NCBI RefSeq assembly: GCF_016008875.1
Contig: NZ_JADTQG010000008.1
Coordinates: 124,001 to 188,000 of the forward strand
Direction of reading: 5' to 3'
DNA from: Ectopseudomonas mendocina
Lineage (GTDB): Bacteria; Pseudomonadota; Gammaproteobacteria; Pseudomonadales; Pseudomonadaceae
Length of the DNA: 64,000 nucleotides
Shown: positions 52,908-61,641 of the stretch, one piece after another
Layout: every line of letters starts with the position of its first letter
Position numbering within the stretch: the first letter of the stretch is position 1
Notes under the pieces: model-generated
The model's input: the letters and a program-made list of their open reading frames with translations, nothing else
What the model was told of the DNA's origin: nothing
The model's database searches: none
Made by a program: the position numbers and the translations under genes

Positions 52908-53465
52908 TCAACCGACCTGCTTGGCTACCCAGGCAGCGTAGGCGTCGATGAATTTCTGCAGGAAAGGCTTGATGCCGTCGCTGAGCGCGCCGTTTTCATC
53001 GAAGAAATTGCCGGCACCGCCCAGATAAGCCTCCGGCTGCTGCAGCACATGCACGTCGAGGAACACCAGGCACTGGCGCAGGTGGTGGTTGGCGCCGAAG
53101 CCGCCGATAGCACCGGGCGAGGCGCTGAGTACGGCACCGGGCTTGCCGCTGAAGCCGCTCTGGCCGTACGGGCGCGAGCCGACGTCGATGGCGTTCTTCA
53201 TCGCGCCGGGAATCGAGCGGTTGTACTCGGGGGTGACGAACAGCACGGCGTCGGCCGCATTGAGCTTGCTGCGGAACGGCGCATAGGACGCCGGAGCGCT
53301 ATCGCCGTCGGCGTCTTCGTTGTACAGCGGCAGGTCGCCGATCTCGAGGATTTCCAGGTTCAGCGAGGCGGGCGCCAGGTCGGCCAGCGCCAACGCCAGC
53401 TTGCGGTTGATGGAGGCCTTGCGCAGGCTGCCGACCAGTACTGCGACGTTGTAGGTCTTGCTCAT
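52908..53465 (-). CDS. NADPH-dependent FMN reductase (chromate/azo/quinone reductase type)
   Basis: A 185-residue flavodoxin-fold protein. FMN phosphate loop is VGSLRKASINRKLA (residues 11-24); FVTPEYNRSIPGAMKNAIDVGSR (residues about 75-98) is the hallmark of the ChrR/YieF/ArsH-type group. ATG 53465 is preceded by AGAGGAACAACC. Likely reduces quinones, azo dyes or chromate with NADPH. A sequence resembling part of the TetR operator lies 40 bases upstream. Confidence 0.9.
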   Translation of the reverse strand: MSKTYNVAVLVGSLRKASINRKLALALADLAPASLNLEILEIGDLPLYNEDADGDSAPASYAPFRSKLNAADAVLFVTPEYNRSIPGAMKNAIDVGSRPYGQSGFSGKPGAVLSASPGAIGGFGANHHLRQCLVFLDVHVLQQPEAYLGGAGNFFDENGALSDGIKPFLQKFIDAYAAWVAKQVG

Positions 53466-53502
53466 GGTTGTTCCTCTGGCGAATGAATAAACAGGCAGCA
53501 AC

Positions 53503-53516
53503 TATAGACCGGTCAG
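53503..53516. promoter_or_regulatory. Partial TetR-operator-like site before the FMN reductase
   Basis: TATAGACCGGTCAG matches the left half of the TetR operator (TAGACCGATC) at 9 of 10 positions, with GGTC immediately after. It suggests the nearby TetR protein may also control the reductase. Confidence 0.35.
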
Positions 53517-53538
53517 AGGAATCGGGTTCCGTCTTGCC

Positions 53539-55854
53539 TCACTCCAATGCTCGTGCCGTGGCGATGAAGGGCCGCAAGGTGATCGGAATCGACTTGGCTG
53601 CCGGCACCTTGGCCTTCTTCTCGTGGTGCCAGAGCGGCACCAGCACGTTGCACTCGGGGTAGTAGGCAGCGCAGCAGCCTTCGGGAATGTCGTGCGGGGT
53701 GACGCGCAGCGGCCCGACCGAGCGCTGCACGCCATCGTCCACGGCGGTACTCGCCTGCACCTGATCGCCTTCGCTGAGCCCCAGGCGAGCCATATCGTTG
53801 CGATGCATGAACAGAACCGAGCGAGTGCCGTGCACGCCGCGGAAGCGGTCATCGTAGCCGTACACCGTGGTGTTGAACTGATCGTTGCTGCGGATCGTCA
53901 TCAGGTTGAGCACGTCACGACGTTCCGGGTTCTGTTCGACGTCGTCGTTGAGCGCCAGGGTGTCCGGCCGGGTGAAGTTGGCCTTGCCGCTGTCGGTGTT
54001 CCATTCGCGCCAGGTAGCCGGCAGTGGGCGATGGAAGCCACCCGGTTCGAGCATGCGCGTGTTGAAGTCATGGAAAATGTCCGGATAGCTGGTGGCGATG
54101 GCCTCGCGGATCAGCCCGTAGTCGGCCACCCAGGCATCCCAGTCCATGCGCGGGTTGGCCGGCAGCGTTGCCTTGGCCAGGGCGGCGATGATCGCCGGTT
54201 CCGAACGCAGCTGCTCACCGGCCGGCTTGACCACACCCTGCCAGGCACGGATGCAGGCGGTGCTGTCCTCGGTGGTGTGGTACTGCGCGCCGCTGGCCTG
54301 AATGTCCATCTCGGTGCGCCCCAGGCAGGGCAGGATGTAGGCCTTCTCGCCATGCACCAGGGCGCTGCGGTTGAGCTTGGTGACGATCTGCACGGTCAGG
54401 CGCAGCTTGCTCCAGGCCGGCTCTAGGCGCTGGCTGTCCGGCGTGGCGCGGACGAAATTGCCGCCGAGGGAGAGAAATGCCTTGATCCTGCCGTTGAGCA
54501 CACCTTCGCAGGCGTCCACCGTGGTGGTGCCGTCCTGCTCCGGTACGTTGAAGCCGAACTGTTCGTACAGGCGGTCGACCGGCACCTGCGCCACCTTCTC
54601 GGTGATGCCGACGGTGCGCTGACCCTGCACGTTGGAGTGGCCGCGCACCGGGCAGATGCCCGCACCTTCCTTGCCCAGGTTGCCGCGCATCAGCAGCAGG
54701 TTGACCAGCATCTGGATGCTGGTCACGCCATGGCGATGTTGGGTCAGGCCCATGCCGTAGATGGCGATGACCCGCTGGCAACCGGCATAGACCTTGGCGG
54801 CGCCTTCCATCGCGCCACGGGTCAGGCCGCTGCGGCGCTCCAGCATCTCCCAGGCATAGCCGCGGATGGTCCGCTCGAAAGCCTCGAAGCCCTGTGTGTG
54901 CTGCTCGATGAAGGCGATGTCCAGCACACGATCCTGGCCGCTCTCGCGCGCGGCGTCGTCCATCGTCAGCAAGGCCTTGCAGATGCCGGCGATGGCCGCA
55001 GCATCGCCGCCAATGATGAGCTGGTGATAGTGGGTGGTGACCACCTCCGACTCACCGGTGAGCATTTGCCGCGGCGATTGTGGATTGGTGAAGCGCTCCA
55101 GGCCGCGTTCGCGCAGTGGATTGAAGGTGAGGATGGGCGCGCCGCGCTGTCGGGCGGCGTCCAGGTCATGCAGCATGCGCGGGCTGTTGCTGCTGGTGTT
55201 GTGGCCGAAGATCATCAGGCCGTCGGTCTTGCCGAAATCCTCCAGGGTGACGGTGCCGACCGGCACGCCGATGCTTTCCGGCAAGGCCACCGAGGTGCTC
55301 TCGTGACACATGTTGGAACTGTCCGGCAAGTTGTTGGTGCCGAAGCGGCGCGCCAGCAACTGCCACATGTACGAGGCTTCCAGCGAGGCACGGCCGGAGG
55401 CGTAGAACACGGCCTGATCGGGGTCTTCCAGTGCCTTGAGCTCGGCGCCGATCTCGGCGATCGCCTCGTCCCAGCTCACGGGTAGGTAGCGATCAGTCGT
55501 CGCATCCCAGCGCATCGGCTCGGTCAGGCGACCCTGTTGCTCCAACTGGTAATCGCTCCAGTTGCGCAGCTCGCTCAGGGTGTGGCCGGCGAAGAACTCG
55601 GGCGTGCAGCGCAGGCTGGTGGTTTCCCAGGCCGTGGCTTTGGCGCCGTTCTCGCAAAAGGCCAGGGGTTTGGACGGGTGGGGCTTGGCCCAGGCGCAAC
55701 TGACGCAGGCGAAGCCGTCGATCGGGCGGTTCTGCTTGAGCAGCGCCGCAGCGCCGGTCAATGGCGCCCGTTCGCGCAGCAGGATGGTGCCCACGGCATT
55801 GGCCGAACCCCAGCCACCGGAAGGTCCACGATAGGGTTTGAATCGGGGTTTCAT
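53539..55854 (-). CDS. FdhF/YdeP-family molybdopterin oxidoreductase
   Basis: A 771-residue bis-molybdopterin protein of the FdhF-like 'formate dehydrogenase alpha subunit' group (TIGR01701 type, YdeP-like). N-terminal CVSCAW (Cys50, Cys53) is part of an iron-sulfur or related site; the catalytic region DSSNMCHESTSVALPESIGVP has a Cys at the expected place. Molybdopterin-binding blocks include GRASLEASYMWQLLARRFG and the C-terminal MTIRSNDQFNTTVYG. There is no fdhD, electron-transfer partner or molybdenum-cofactor gene alongside. Substrate unknown; formate is not proven for this group. Confidence 0.9.
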   Translation of the reverse strand: MKPRFKPYRGPSGGWGSANAVGTILLRERAPLTGAAALLKQNRPIDGFACVSCAWAKPHPSKPLAFCENGAKATAWETTSLRCTPEFFAGHTLSELRNWSDYQLEQQGRLTEPMRWDATTDRYLPVSWDEAIAEIGAELKALEDPDQAVFYASGRASLEASYMWQLLARRFGTNNLPDSSNMCHESTSVALPESIGVPVGTVTLEDFGKTDGLMIFGHNTSSNSPRMLHDLDAARQRGAPILTFNPLRERGLERFTNPQSPRQMLTGESEVVTTHYHQLIIGGDAAAIAGICKALLTMDDAARESGQDRVLDIAFIEQHTQGFEAFERTIRGYAWEMLERRSGLTRGAMEGAAKVYAGCQRVIAIYGMGLTQHRHGVTSIQMLVNLLLMRGNLGKEGAGICPVRGHSNVQGQRTVGITEKVAQVPVDRLYEQFGFNVPEQDGTTTVDACEGVLNGRIKAFLSLGGNFVRATPDSQRLEPAWSKLRLTVQIVTKLNRSALVHGEKAYILPCLGRTEMDIQASGAQYHTTEDSTACIRAWQGVVKPAGEQLRSEPAIIAALAKATLPANPRMDWDAWVADYGLIREAIATSYPDIFHDFNTRMLEPGGFHRPLPATWREWNTDSGKANFTRPDTLALNDDVEQNPERRDVLNLMTIRSNDQFNTTVYGYDDRFRGVHGTRSVLFMHRNDMARLGLSEGDQVQASTAVDDGVQRSVGPLRVTPHDIPEGCCAAYYPECNVLVPLWHHEKKAKVPAAKSIPITLRPFIATARALE

Positions 55855-55959
55855 GCTCCGTCTCCCTGGCTCGTCGTCTTGCAGTTACGACGGAGGGGGC
55901 GGGAGATGGTTCAGGTTGTTTGCCCGTGCATGGCGCAAGCGGGCGCATCGTGCCGGTTT

Positions 55960-55986
55960 AAAAAAACGGGCCCGTTCAGGCCCGCA
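55960..55986 (-). terminator. Terminator of the GntP/CoA-transferase operon
   Basis: On the minus strand a CGGGCC / GGCCCG hairpin is followed by seven T (read from the run of A at 55961 and before), about 10-35 bases after the CoA-transferase stop. Confidence 0.65.
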
Positions 55987-55995
55987 AGTTCACGC

Positions 55996-57555
55996 TCAAA
56001 GGCTTGCCAGGCACTGCACCAGGCCTATCGGTTCGGGGCGCAACAGTCGATCGTCCATCAGTTTCGGCTGGCGCACGATAGGCGCGAAGTCCATGCGCGC
56101 GAGAATGTCGCGTTCGATGTCCACGCCCGGCGCCACTTCGATCAGCTCCAGGCCTTCGCCAGTCAGCCGGAATACGCAGCGCTCGGTGACGTAGAGCACC
56201 GGCTGGCCGCGTTCGGCGGCCAGGCGACCGGCGAAGGTGCGGTGCTCCACCTCGGCGACGAACTTGCGCAGCTCGCCGTCCTGGACGATGCGCAGCTGGC
56301 CGCCTTCGATGCGAATATCCTGCGCACCGGCGCTGAAGGTGCCGACGAACACCACCTGCTTGGCGTTCTGGCTGATGTTGATGAAACCGCCCGCGCCGGC
56401 CAGGCGCGAGCCGAATTTCGACACGTTGAGGTTGCCCGCCGCATCGGCCTGGGCCAGGCCGAGAAAGGCGATGTCCAGGCCGCCGCCATCGTAGAAGTCG
56501 AACTGGTAGGGTTGATCGAGCAATGCGCTGTGGTTGCTCGCCGCGCCGAAATCCAGGCCAGAGGCCGGCACGCCGCCGATCACGCCGGGCTCGGCGGTCA
56601 GCGTCAGGCGCTCGATCACGCCCTCTTCGGCGGCCACCGCCGCCACGCCCTCGGGCATGCCTATACCGAGGTTGACCACCGCGCCAGCTTTCAGCTCCAG
56701 CGCCGCGCGGCGGGCGATCAGCTTGCGCACGTCCAGCGGCATTGGCGTCAGGCTGTCTACCGGCACGCGGGTTTCGGCGGCGAAGGCCGGGTTGTAGGCG
56801 GTGGCGAAGGTCTGCTGGTGATTGGCCGGCTCGGCCTGCACCACGCAGTCCACCAGAATGCCGGGGATCTTCACCTGACGAGGGTTGAGTGAGCCGCGTT
56901 CGACGATGCGCTCGACCTGGGCGATCACCAGCCCGCCGGAATTGCGCGCGGCCATGGCGATGGCCAGGCTCTCGATGGTCAGCGCCTCGCGCTCGAAGCT
57001 GAGGTTGCCGTCAGGGTCTGCGCTGGTAGCGCGGACGATGCCGACGTTGATCGGGAAAGTCGGGTAGAACAGATAGTCCTCGCCATCGATGGGCATCAGC
57101 CGCACCAGGTCAGCGGTGGTGCGCGCATTGAGCTTGCCGCCGCCATGACGCGGGTCGACGTAAGTGCCCAGGCCGACACGCGAAAGCTGCCCCGGTTTGC
57201 CGGCGGCGATATCGCGAAACAGCTGGGAGATCACCCCCTGCGGCAGGTTGTAGGCCTCGATGCGGTTGTCAACGGCCAGCTTCTGCAGCCCCGGCACCAA
57301 GCCCCAGTGACCGCCGATCACCCGGCGCACCAGGCCTTCATGGGCCAGATGGTTGAGGCCGCGGCCCTTGCCGTCGCCCTGGCCGGCTGCGTACACCAAA
57401 GTCAGGCCCTGCGGCGCCTGTTCGGCGACGAAGCGCTGCTCCAGGGCGATGGCGATCTGCTCGGCGAAACCGATGCCGACGAAGCCGCCAGTGGCCAGGT
57501 TGGCGTTATCTGGAATGCGCGCCACGGCTGCGGCGGCGGTCATGATCTTGCTCAT
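55996..57555 (-). CDS. Single-chain acyl-CoA:acetate/3-ketoacid CoA-transferase (YdiF-like)
   Basis: A 519-residue family I CoA-transferase with alpha and beta halves fused. Alpha half: [28 protein letters not shown]; beta half: [20 protein letters not shown] followed by [12 protein letters not shown], whose Glu322 corresponds to the residue forming the glutamyl-CoA intermediate. ATG 57555 (MSKIM) is preferred; 57573 is also in frame. Cotranscribed with the GntP permease, 84 bases upstream, it probably activates the imported hydroxy- or ketoacid. Confidence 0.9.
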   Translation of the reverse strand: MSKIMTAAAAVARIPDNANLATGGFVGIGFAEQIAIALEQRFVAEQAPQGLTLVYAAGQGDGKGRGLNHLAHEGLVRRVIGGHWGLVPGLQKLAVDNRIEAYNLPQGVISQLFRDIAAGKPGQLSRVGLGTYVDPRHGGGKLNARTTADLVRLMPIDGEDYLFYPTFPINVGIVRATSADPDGNLSFEREALTIESLAIAMAARNSGGLVIAQVERIVERGSLNPRQVKIPGILVDCVVQAEPANHQQTFATAYNPAFAAETRVPVDSLTPMPLDVRKLIARRAALELKAGAVVNLGIGMPEGVAAVAAEEGVIERLTLTAEPGVIGGVPASGLDFGAASNHSALLDQPYQFDFYDGGGLDIAFLGLAQADAAGNLNVSKFGSRLAGAGGFINISQNAKQVVFVGTFSAGAQDIRIEGGQLRIVQDGELRKFVAEVEHRTFAGRLAAERGQPVLYVTERCVFRLTGEGLELIEVAPGVDIERDILARMDFAPIVRQPKLMDDRLLRPEPIGLVQCLASL

Positions 57556-57582
57556 TAACGGGTACTCGTGCATTGCAGAGGA

Positions 57583-57634
57583 CTGTAGGAGCGGCTTCAG
57601 CCGCGAATTTCGCGGATAAATCCGCTCCTACAGC
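57583..57634. repeat. REP doublet between the GntP and CoA-transferase genes
   Basis: TGTAGGAGCGGCTTCAGCCGCGAA and CGCGGATAAATCCGCTCCTACAG, arms of a GTAGGAGCGG-family REP within the operon. Confidence 0.8.
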
Positions 57635-57639
57635 GGTCA

Positions 57640-59025
57640 TCAGAAGCTTCCAAGCAGCGTGCCCAGGGTAATCACCACCGCCAGCGCCACCATCGGGAAG
57701 GCCACGGTGTTGACGAAGATGAACTTGTACGACTCACGGTGGGTGAGCTTGCAGATCGCCAACAACGAGATCACCGCGCCGTTGTGCGGCAGAGTGTCCA
57801 TGCAGCCTGAGGCCATGGCGGCGACGCGGTGCAGCAATTCGGGGCTGATGCCGGCGGCGGTGGCCATGGTCAGATACTGCTCGCCCAAGGTCTTCAGCGC
57901 GATGGACATGCCGCCGGAGGCCGAGCCGGTGATACCGGCGAGGATGTTCACCGCCACCGCTTCGGAAATCAGCGGGTTGCTGGAGACGCCCAGCACCAGG
58001 TCGCGGATGATGACGAAGCCGGCCAGGGAGGCGATCACCGTGCCGTAACCCACCTCGGCGGCGGTGTTGAGGATCGGCAGCATGGAGCCGAAGGCGCCGT
58101 CGTTGACGCTCTTCTTCAGGTCCATCCAGCGCTTCCAGTGGATTGCGATCAGCAACACGATCGCGGCGCTAAGGGCGACGATGATCGACCAGATACCGAT
58201 TAGCGACTTGGCGTCTTGCAGGCCGCCGTATTCCGGCTTGGCCAGGTAGCTGGTGTCCACGGCCGGCAGGATCTGCTTGGCCATCAGGAAGTTCAGCGCG
58301 ATCACCACGAAGATCGGCAGCAGCGCCAGCCAGAAGCCGGGAATATCACGGCGCTCTTCGCTGACCGGATCATCGCGATGCTCGCCGTAGCCTTCGCCGG
58401 CAGCCATCAGCTTGCGCGACTGCGCGGTGAGCCACCAGGTGCCGAGGCCGAACATGATCAGCCCGGCGATCACCCCCAGGCCCGGCGCGGCGAAGGCATC
58501 GGTGCCGAAGAAGGGATTGGGAATGGCGTTCTGGATCGCCGGGGTGCCGGGCAGGGCGGTCATGGTGAAGGTGAACGAGCCGAGGGCGATGGCGCCGGGG
58601 ATCAGGCGCTTGGGAATGCCTGCCTCGCGAAACAGCGCGGCGCCGATCGGGTACACGGCGAAGGCCACCACAAACAGCGACACGCCGCCATAGGTGAGGA
58701 TGCCGCAGGCCAGCACGATGGCCAGGATGGCGCGCTGGCTGCCGACCTTGGCAACGATGCCATGGGCGATGGCGCGCGCCGATCCCGAGTCGTCCATCAG
58801 CTTGCCGAACAGGGCGCCCAGCAGGAACAGCGGGAAGAACTGGATCACGTAGCCGCCCATGGCCTTCATGAACACCTGGGTGTAAGTGGGCAGTAGCAGG
58901 GCAATGTCGCCGGCGAACAGCAGCGCCAGCAGGGCCAGCAGCGGGGCGAGAATCAAGACGTTGATACCGCGGTAGGCAAGGTACATCAACAATGCGAGGG
59001 AAATCAGAATACCGAGGGTACCCAT
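57640..59025 (-). CDS. GntP family permease
   Basis: A 461-residue transporter with about 12 helices. GntP/SLC13-like features: GYVIQFFPLFLLGALFGKLM, LACGILTYGGVSLFVVAFAVYPIG, ALGSFTFTMTALPGTPAIQN, and SGCMDTLPHNGAVISLLAICKLTH near the C-terminus. ATG 59025 has AGGAA upstream. Pseudomonas relatives include PA2004 of the 3-hydroxybutyrate locus; substrate here is probably a hydroxy- or ketoacid. A -24/-12 promoter and three activator sites lie upstream. Confidence 0.9.
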   Translation of the reverse strand: MGTLGILISLALLMYLAYRGINVLILAPLLALLALLFAGDIALLLPTYTQVFMKAMGGYVIQFFPLFLLGALFGKLMDDSGSARAIAHGIVAKVGSQRAILAIVLACGILTYGGVSLFVVAFAVYPIGAALFREAGIPKRLIPGAIALGSFTFTMTALPGTPAIQNAIPNPFFGTDAFAAPGLGVIAGLIMFGLGTWWLTAQSRKLMAAGEGYGEHRDDPVSEERRDIPGFWLALLPIFVVIALNFLMAKQILPAVDTSYLAKPEYGGLQDAKSLIGIWSIIVALSAAIVLLIAIHWKRWMDLKKSVNDGAFGSMLPILNTAAEVGYGTVIASLAGFVIIRDLVLGVSSNPLISEAVAVNILAGITGSASGGMSIALKTLGEQYLTMATAAGISPELLHRVAAMASGCMDTLPHNGAVISLLAICKLTHRESYKFIFVNTVAFPMVALAVVITLGTLLGSF

Positions 59026-59101
59026 GGGTGGTTCCTTTTGTTGTTGTTCTAGCGGCTGAAGCCGTTTTATCGGGAAGGTGCGGGTAACGCAGCGCGCCTT
59101 T

Positions 59102-59130
59102 GCCGGATCTAGAGCCAGAGTCGTGCCAGG
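59102..59130 (-). promoter_or_regulatory. Sigma-54 promoter of the GntP/CoA-transferase operon
   Basis: Read on the minus strand: TGGCACG-ACTC-TGGCT, with invariant GG (59127-59126) and GC (59115-59114) spaced by exactly 10 bases and only one mismatch to TGGCACG-N4-TTGCW. The predicted start is at about 59102, 77 bases upstream of the GntP start. Confidence 0.8.
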
Positions 59131-59229
59131 GTGGGGTGAGACTTTGGTCAAGGTGGCGAAAGGTTGATGGGCCGGGGATTGCAGACGTCAACGCCGATTG
59201 TGGGGCAAGTAGGCCGAATGAGGTGGATG

Positions 59230-59293
59230 TCCATTTTTCTGGATTTTTCCAATTTTATGGATTGCTTATCTGCCTTGTGTCCAGAACCCTGGA
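59230..59293. promoter_or_regulatory. Three TCCA-N6-TGGA inverted repeats, probable activator sites
   Basis: TCCATTTTTCTGGA (59230-59243), TCCAATTTTATGGA (59248-59261) and TCCAGAACCCTGGA (59280-59293). Centres are about 135, 153 and 185 bases upstream of the predicted sigma-54 start, where an enhancer-binding protein normally sits. The sites share the TCCA/TGGA arms but not the spacer, as true operators do. Confidence 0.65.
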
Positions 59294-59319
59294 CTTTGGC
59301 AATCCTCGGATTTCCTGCA

Positions 59320-59880
59320 GCCGATATATCCGGCGGGTTTCACCCGCCCTATAACACAAGTCACCCGTAGGACGGGTGAAACCCGCCGACTGCCATGGCG
59401 TCGTGCCCGGCTCCGGATTTCATCCGGGCTACGCAATTGCGGCCAGCAACGTTATCTGTAGGAGCGGCTTCAGCCGCGAAGCGATTTCCGGCCCGGTGAC
59501 AATCGCCGCTGAAGCCGCTCCCACGACCAGCAATCAATACCGTAGCCGGATGCAATCCGGGGCTTTTGCGGCGCCTGATCCCCGGATTCATCCGGGCTAC
59601 GAAATTGCGGCCAGCAACGTTATCTGTAGGAGCGGCTTTAGCCGCGAAGCGATTTCGGTCCGGTGACAATCGCGGCTGAAGCCGCTCCTACGACCAGCAA
59701 TCAATGCCGTAGCCCGGATGCAATCCGGGGCTTTTGCGGCGCCTGATCCCCGGATTCATCCGGGCTACGAAATTGCGGCCAGCAACGGAATCTGTAGGAG
59801 CGGCTTTAGCCGCGAAGCGATTTCCGATCCGGTGGCAATCGCGGCTGAAGCCGCTCCTACGACCAGCCACCAGCCGCCAG
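59320..59880. repeat. Tandem array of compound REP doublets, 168-bp period
   Basis: A 0.55-kb gene-free block. The compound unit holds GTAGCCCGGATG..AATCCGG plus CCGGATT.ATCCGGGCTAC, then AATTGCGGCCAGCAACG, then GTAGGAGCGGCTTTAGCCGCGAAG plus its partner CGCGGCTGAAGCCGCTCC. The AATTGCGGCCAGCAACG string falls at about 59435, 59603 and 59771: exactly 168 bases apart twice. Copies differ by a few bases, and one GTAGCCCGG arm has lost a C. The first 20 bases (near 59325-59395) are a further diverged GGGCGGGT..ACCCG pair. Confidence 0.85.
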
Positions 59881-59883
59881 CGC

Positions 59884-61344
59884 TTAGCCCCTTCGTCCCA
59901 GCCCATGCTGCGCCAGTTTGGCGTAGAGCCCGGCGCGGGAAATACCCAGGCGTTCGGCAGCCAATTGGCGATTGCCGTCGGTAGCCTGCAGCGCTGCCAG
60001 CAACGCCTGCCTTTCGGCCTGCGCCAATTGCTCGGCCAGCGTCTGCTTCGTGCTCATCATCACTGGCGCGGCGGGCATCGGCTCGCTCGGCGCGACCGGA
60101 TCGACCAGCAAACCACGCAGCGCTTCGCCATCCAGCCGCCCATCGACCGCCAGCTGCGCCCGCTCCAGCAGGTTGTGCAGTTCACGCACGTTGCCCTTCC
60201 ACGGCTGCGCGCAGAGCAGGGCGAGGGCGTCGTCGCTCAGCTCCATGGGCGCCAGGCCGGAGCGGTTGGCCAGGTCGTCGAGCAGATGCTCGATCAATGC
60301 GGGAATGTCGCCGGCGCGTTCGCGCAGCGGCGGTACGCGCAGGGCCAGCACGTTGAGCCGGTAGTACAGATCATCGCGGAACTGCCCGGCGGCCACCTTG
60401 GCCTCCAGGTCGATATGGGTGGCGGCGATCACCCGCACGTTGAGCGGCTTGACCTGGTTGGAGCCGAGCGGCTCCACCTCCTGCTCCTGCAGCACGCGCA
60501 GCAGCTTGGCCTGCAACGGCAGCGGCAAGTCGCCGATTTCGTCGAGAAACAGCGTGCCGCCGTTGGCCACCTCGAACTTGCCGATGCGCCCCTTGCGTTC
60601 GGCGCCGGTAAAGGCGCCCGGCGCGGTGCCGAACAGCTCGGCCTCCACCAGGGTTTCCGGAATCGCCGCGACGTTGACCGCGACGAAGGGCCCGTTGGCC
60701 CGTGGCGACAGGTTGTGAATGCCTTGGGCCAGCAGCTCCTTGCCCGTGCCGGTCTCGCCGCGGATCAGCACGGTGGAGTCGAGCTGCGCCGCGCGGCGAG
60801 CCTGGCGCTTGACCTCGCTGGCCGCCGCGCTGGCGCCGATGAAGCCGGCGATGGTGTAGCGCGCTCGCCGCGCCTTGGCCAACTCATGCTGGGTGGCAAG
60901 CAACTGCGTCTGCAGGTTGTTGTACTTGGCCATCAGCGGCTTGAGATGGCGGGCGCGGTCGAACAGGACGAAGCCGAGGGCGCCGACCAGGGTGCCGTCT
61001 TCGTCACGCAGAGGAATGCGGGTGACTACGAAGTGCTCGTCGCCGAAGGCCATCAGGTCGAGCATGCTCGGCTGGCCGCTTTCCACTACCTCGCGCAGGC
61101 GGCTGGCCGGCAGCACTTCCTCGATTTCCTTGCCCAGCGCCGTGCGCGCATCGGCGATACCGACCTTCTGCGCGTACTTATCGTTGATCCAGACGATGCG
61201 TGCCTGGCGATTGACCGCGATGGTGCCTTCGCACTGCGCATTGAGGTGGTCGAACAGCAGCGGCATGGCCACCGCGCGAAAGCGCTCGGGCGACACGCCG
61301 ATGATCAGGCCATGCTGGTCGAGGTCTTCGTGGGAGATAGCCAT
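59884..61344 (-). CDS. Sigma-54-dependent activator with PAS domain (HbcR-like)
   Basis: A 486-residue enhancer-binding protein. Residues about 35-130 form a PAS sensor (NAQCEGTIAVNRQARIVWIND; VLPASRLREVVESG), 170-400 an AAA+ domain with Walker A GETGTGKE (196-203) and the sigma-54 contact loop GAFTGA (243-248), and 440-482 a Fis-type helix-turn-helix (NRQLAAERLGISRAGLY). Organisation matches activators of hydroxy- and ketoacid catabolism such as P. aeruginosa HbcR, although orthology is not established. It lies upstream of the GntP operon, which has matching promoter and activator sites, and divergent from a TRAP transporter. Confidence 0.92.
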   Translation of the reverse strand: MAISHEDLDQHGLIIGVSPERFRAVAMPLLFDHLNAQCEGTIAVNRQARIVWINDKYAQKVGIADARTALGKEIEEVLPASRLREVVESGQPSMLDLMAFGDEHFVVTRIPLRDEDGTLVGALGFVLFDRARHLKPLMAKYNNLQTQLLATQHELAKARRARYTIAGFIGASAAASEVKRQARRAAQLDSTVLIRGETGTGKELLAQGIHNLSPRANGPFVAVNVAAIPETLVEAELFGTAPGAFTGAERKGRIGKFEVANGGTLFLDEIGDLPLPLQAKLLRVLQEQEVEPLGSNQVKPLNVRVIAATHIDLEAKVAAGQFRDDLYYRLNVLALRVPPLRERAGDIPALIEHLLDDLANRSGLAPMELSDDALALLCAQPWKGNVRELHNLLERAQLAVDGRLDGEALRGLLVDPVAPSEPMPAAPVMMSTKQTLAEQLAQAERQALLAALQATDGNRQLAAERLGISRAGLYAKLAQHGLGRRG

Positions 61345-61641
61345 GGGCGAATGTCCGAAGTCAGAAGCCGCTGATTATGGTTGGCGCCGATCCGCGCGGG
61401 CAATGTCAACAGTCATCGGACAATGGCATTCGACGCGCGCTTCTGGAATAGTTGAGCGGCTGCGCGTAACCCGCCGGTACCTGCCGATCGCCCACAAGGC
61501 CTGCCCGGCAGCCGAGACACCTGCCGTGTCCCTTTCGCGCGCTGACCAGGCGCGCCAGGCGAGCCATCCGCTCGCCGCTGGATCCGCACCGCTTTGCCGG
61601 TGCCACAACGACAACACCAAGATCCACTCAAGGACGCCCCG
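61345..61641. other. Divergent region between the sigma-54 activator and the TRAP operon
   Basis: A 297-base gap with no repeat element. A GG-N10-GC string is present near 61425 (TGGCATTCGACGCGC) but its -12 arm is poor. No TCCA-N6-TGGA site is found here, unlike upstream of GntP. Confidence 0.35.

Noticed and set aside
61415..61445. GG-N10-GC string (TGGCATTCGACGCGC) before the TRAP operon as a sigma-54 promoter
   Set aside because: The -12 arm does not resemble TTGC, and no activator sites of the TCCA-N6-TGGA type are nearby.
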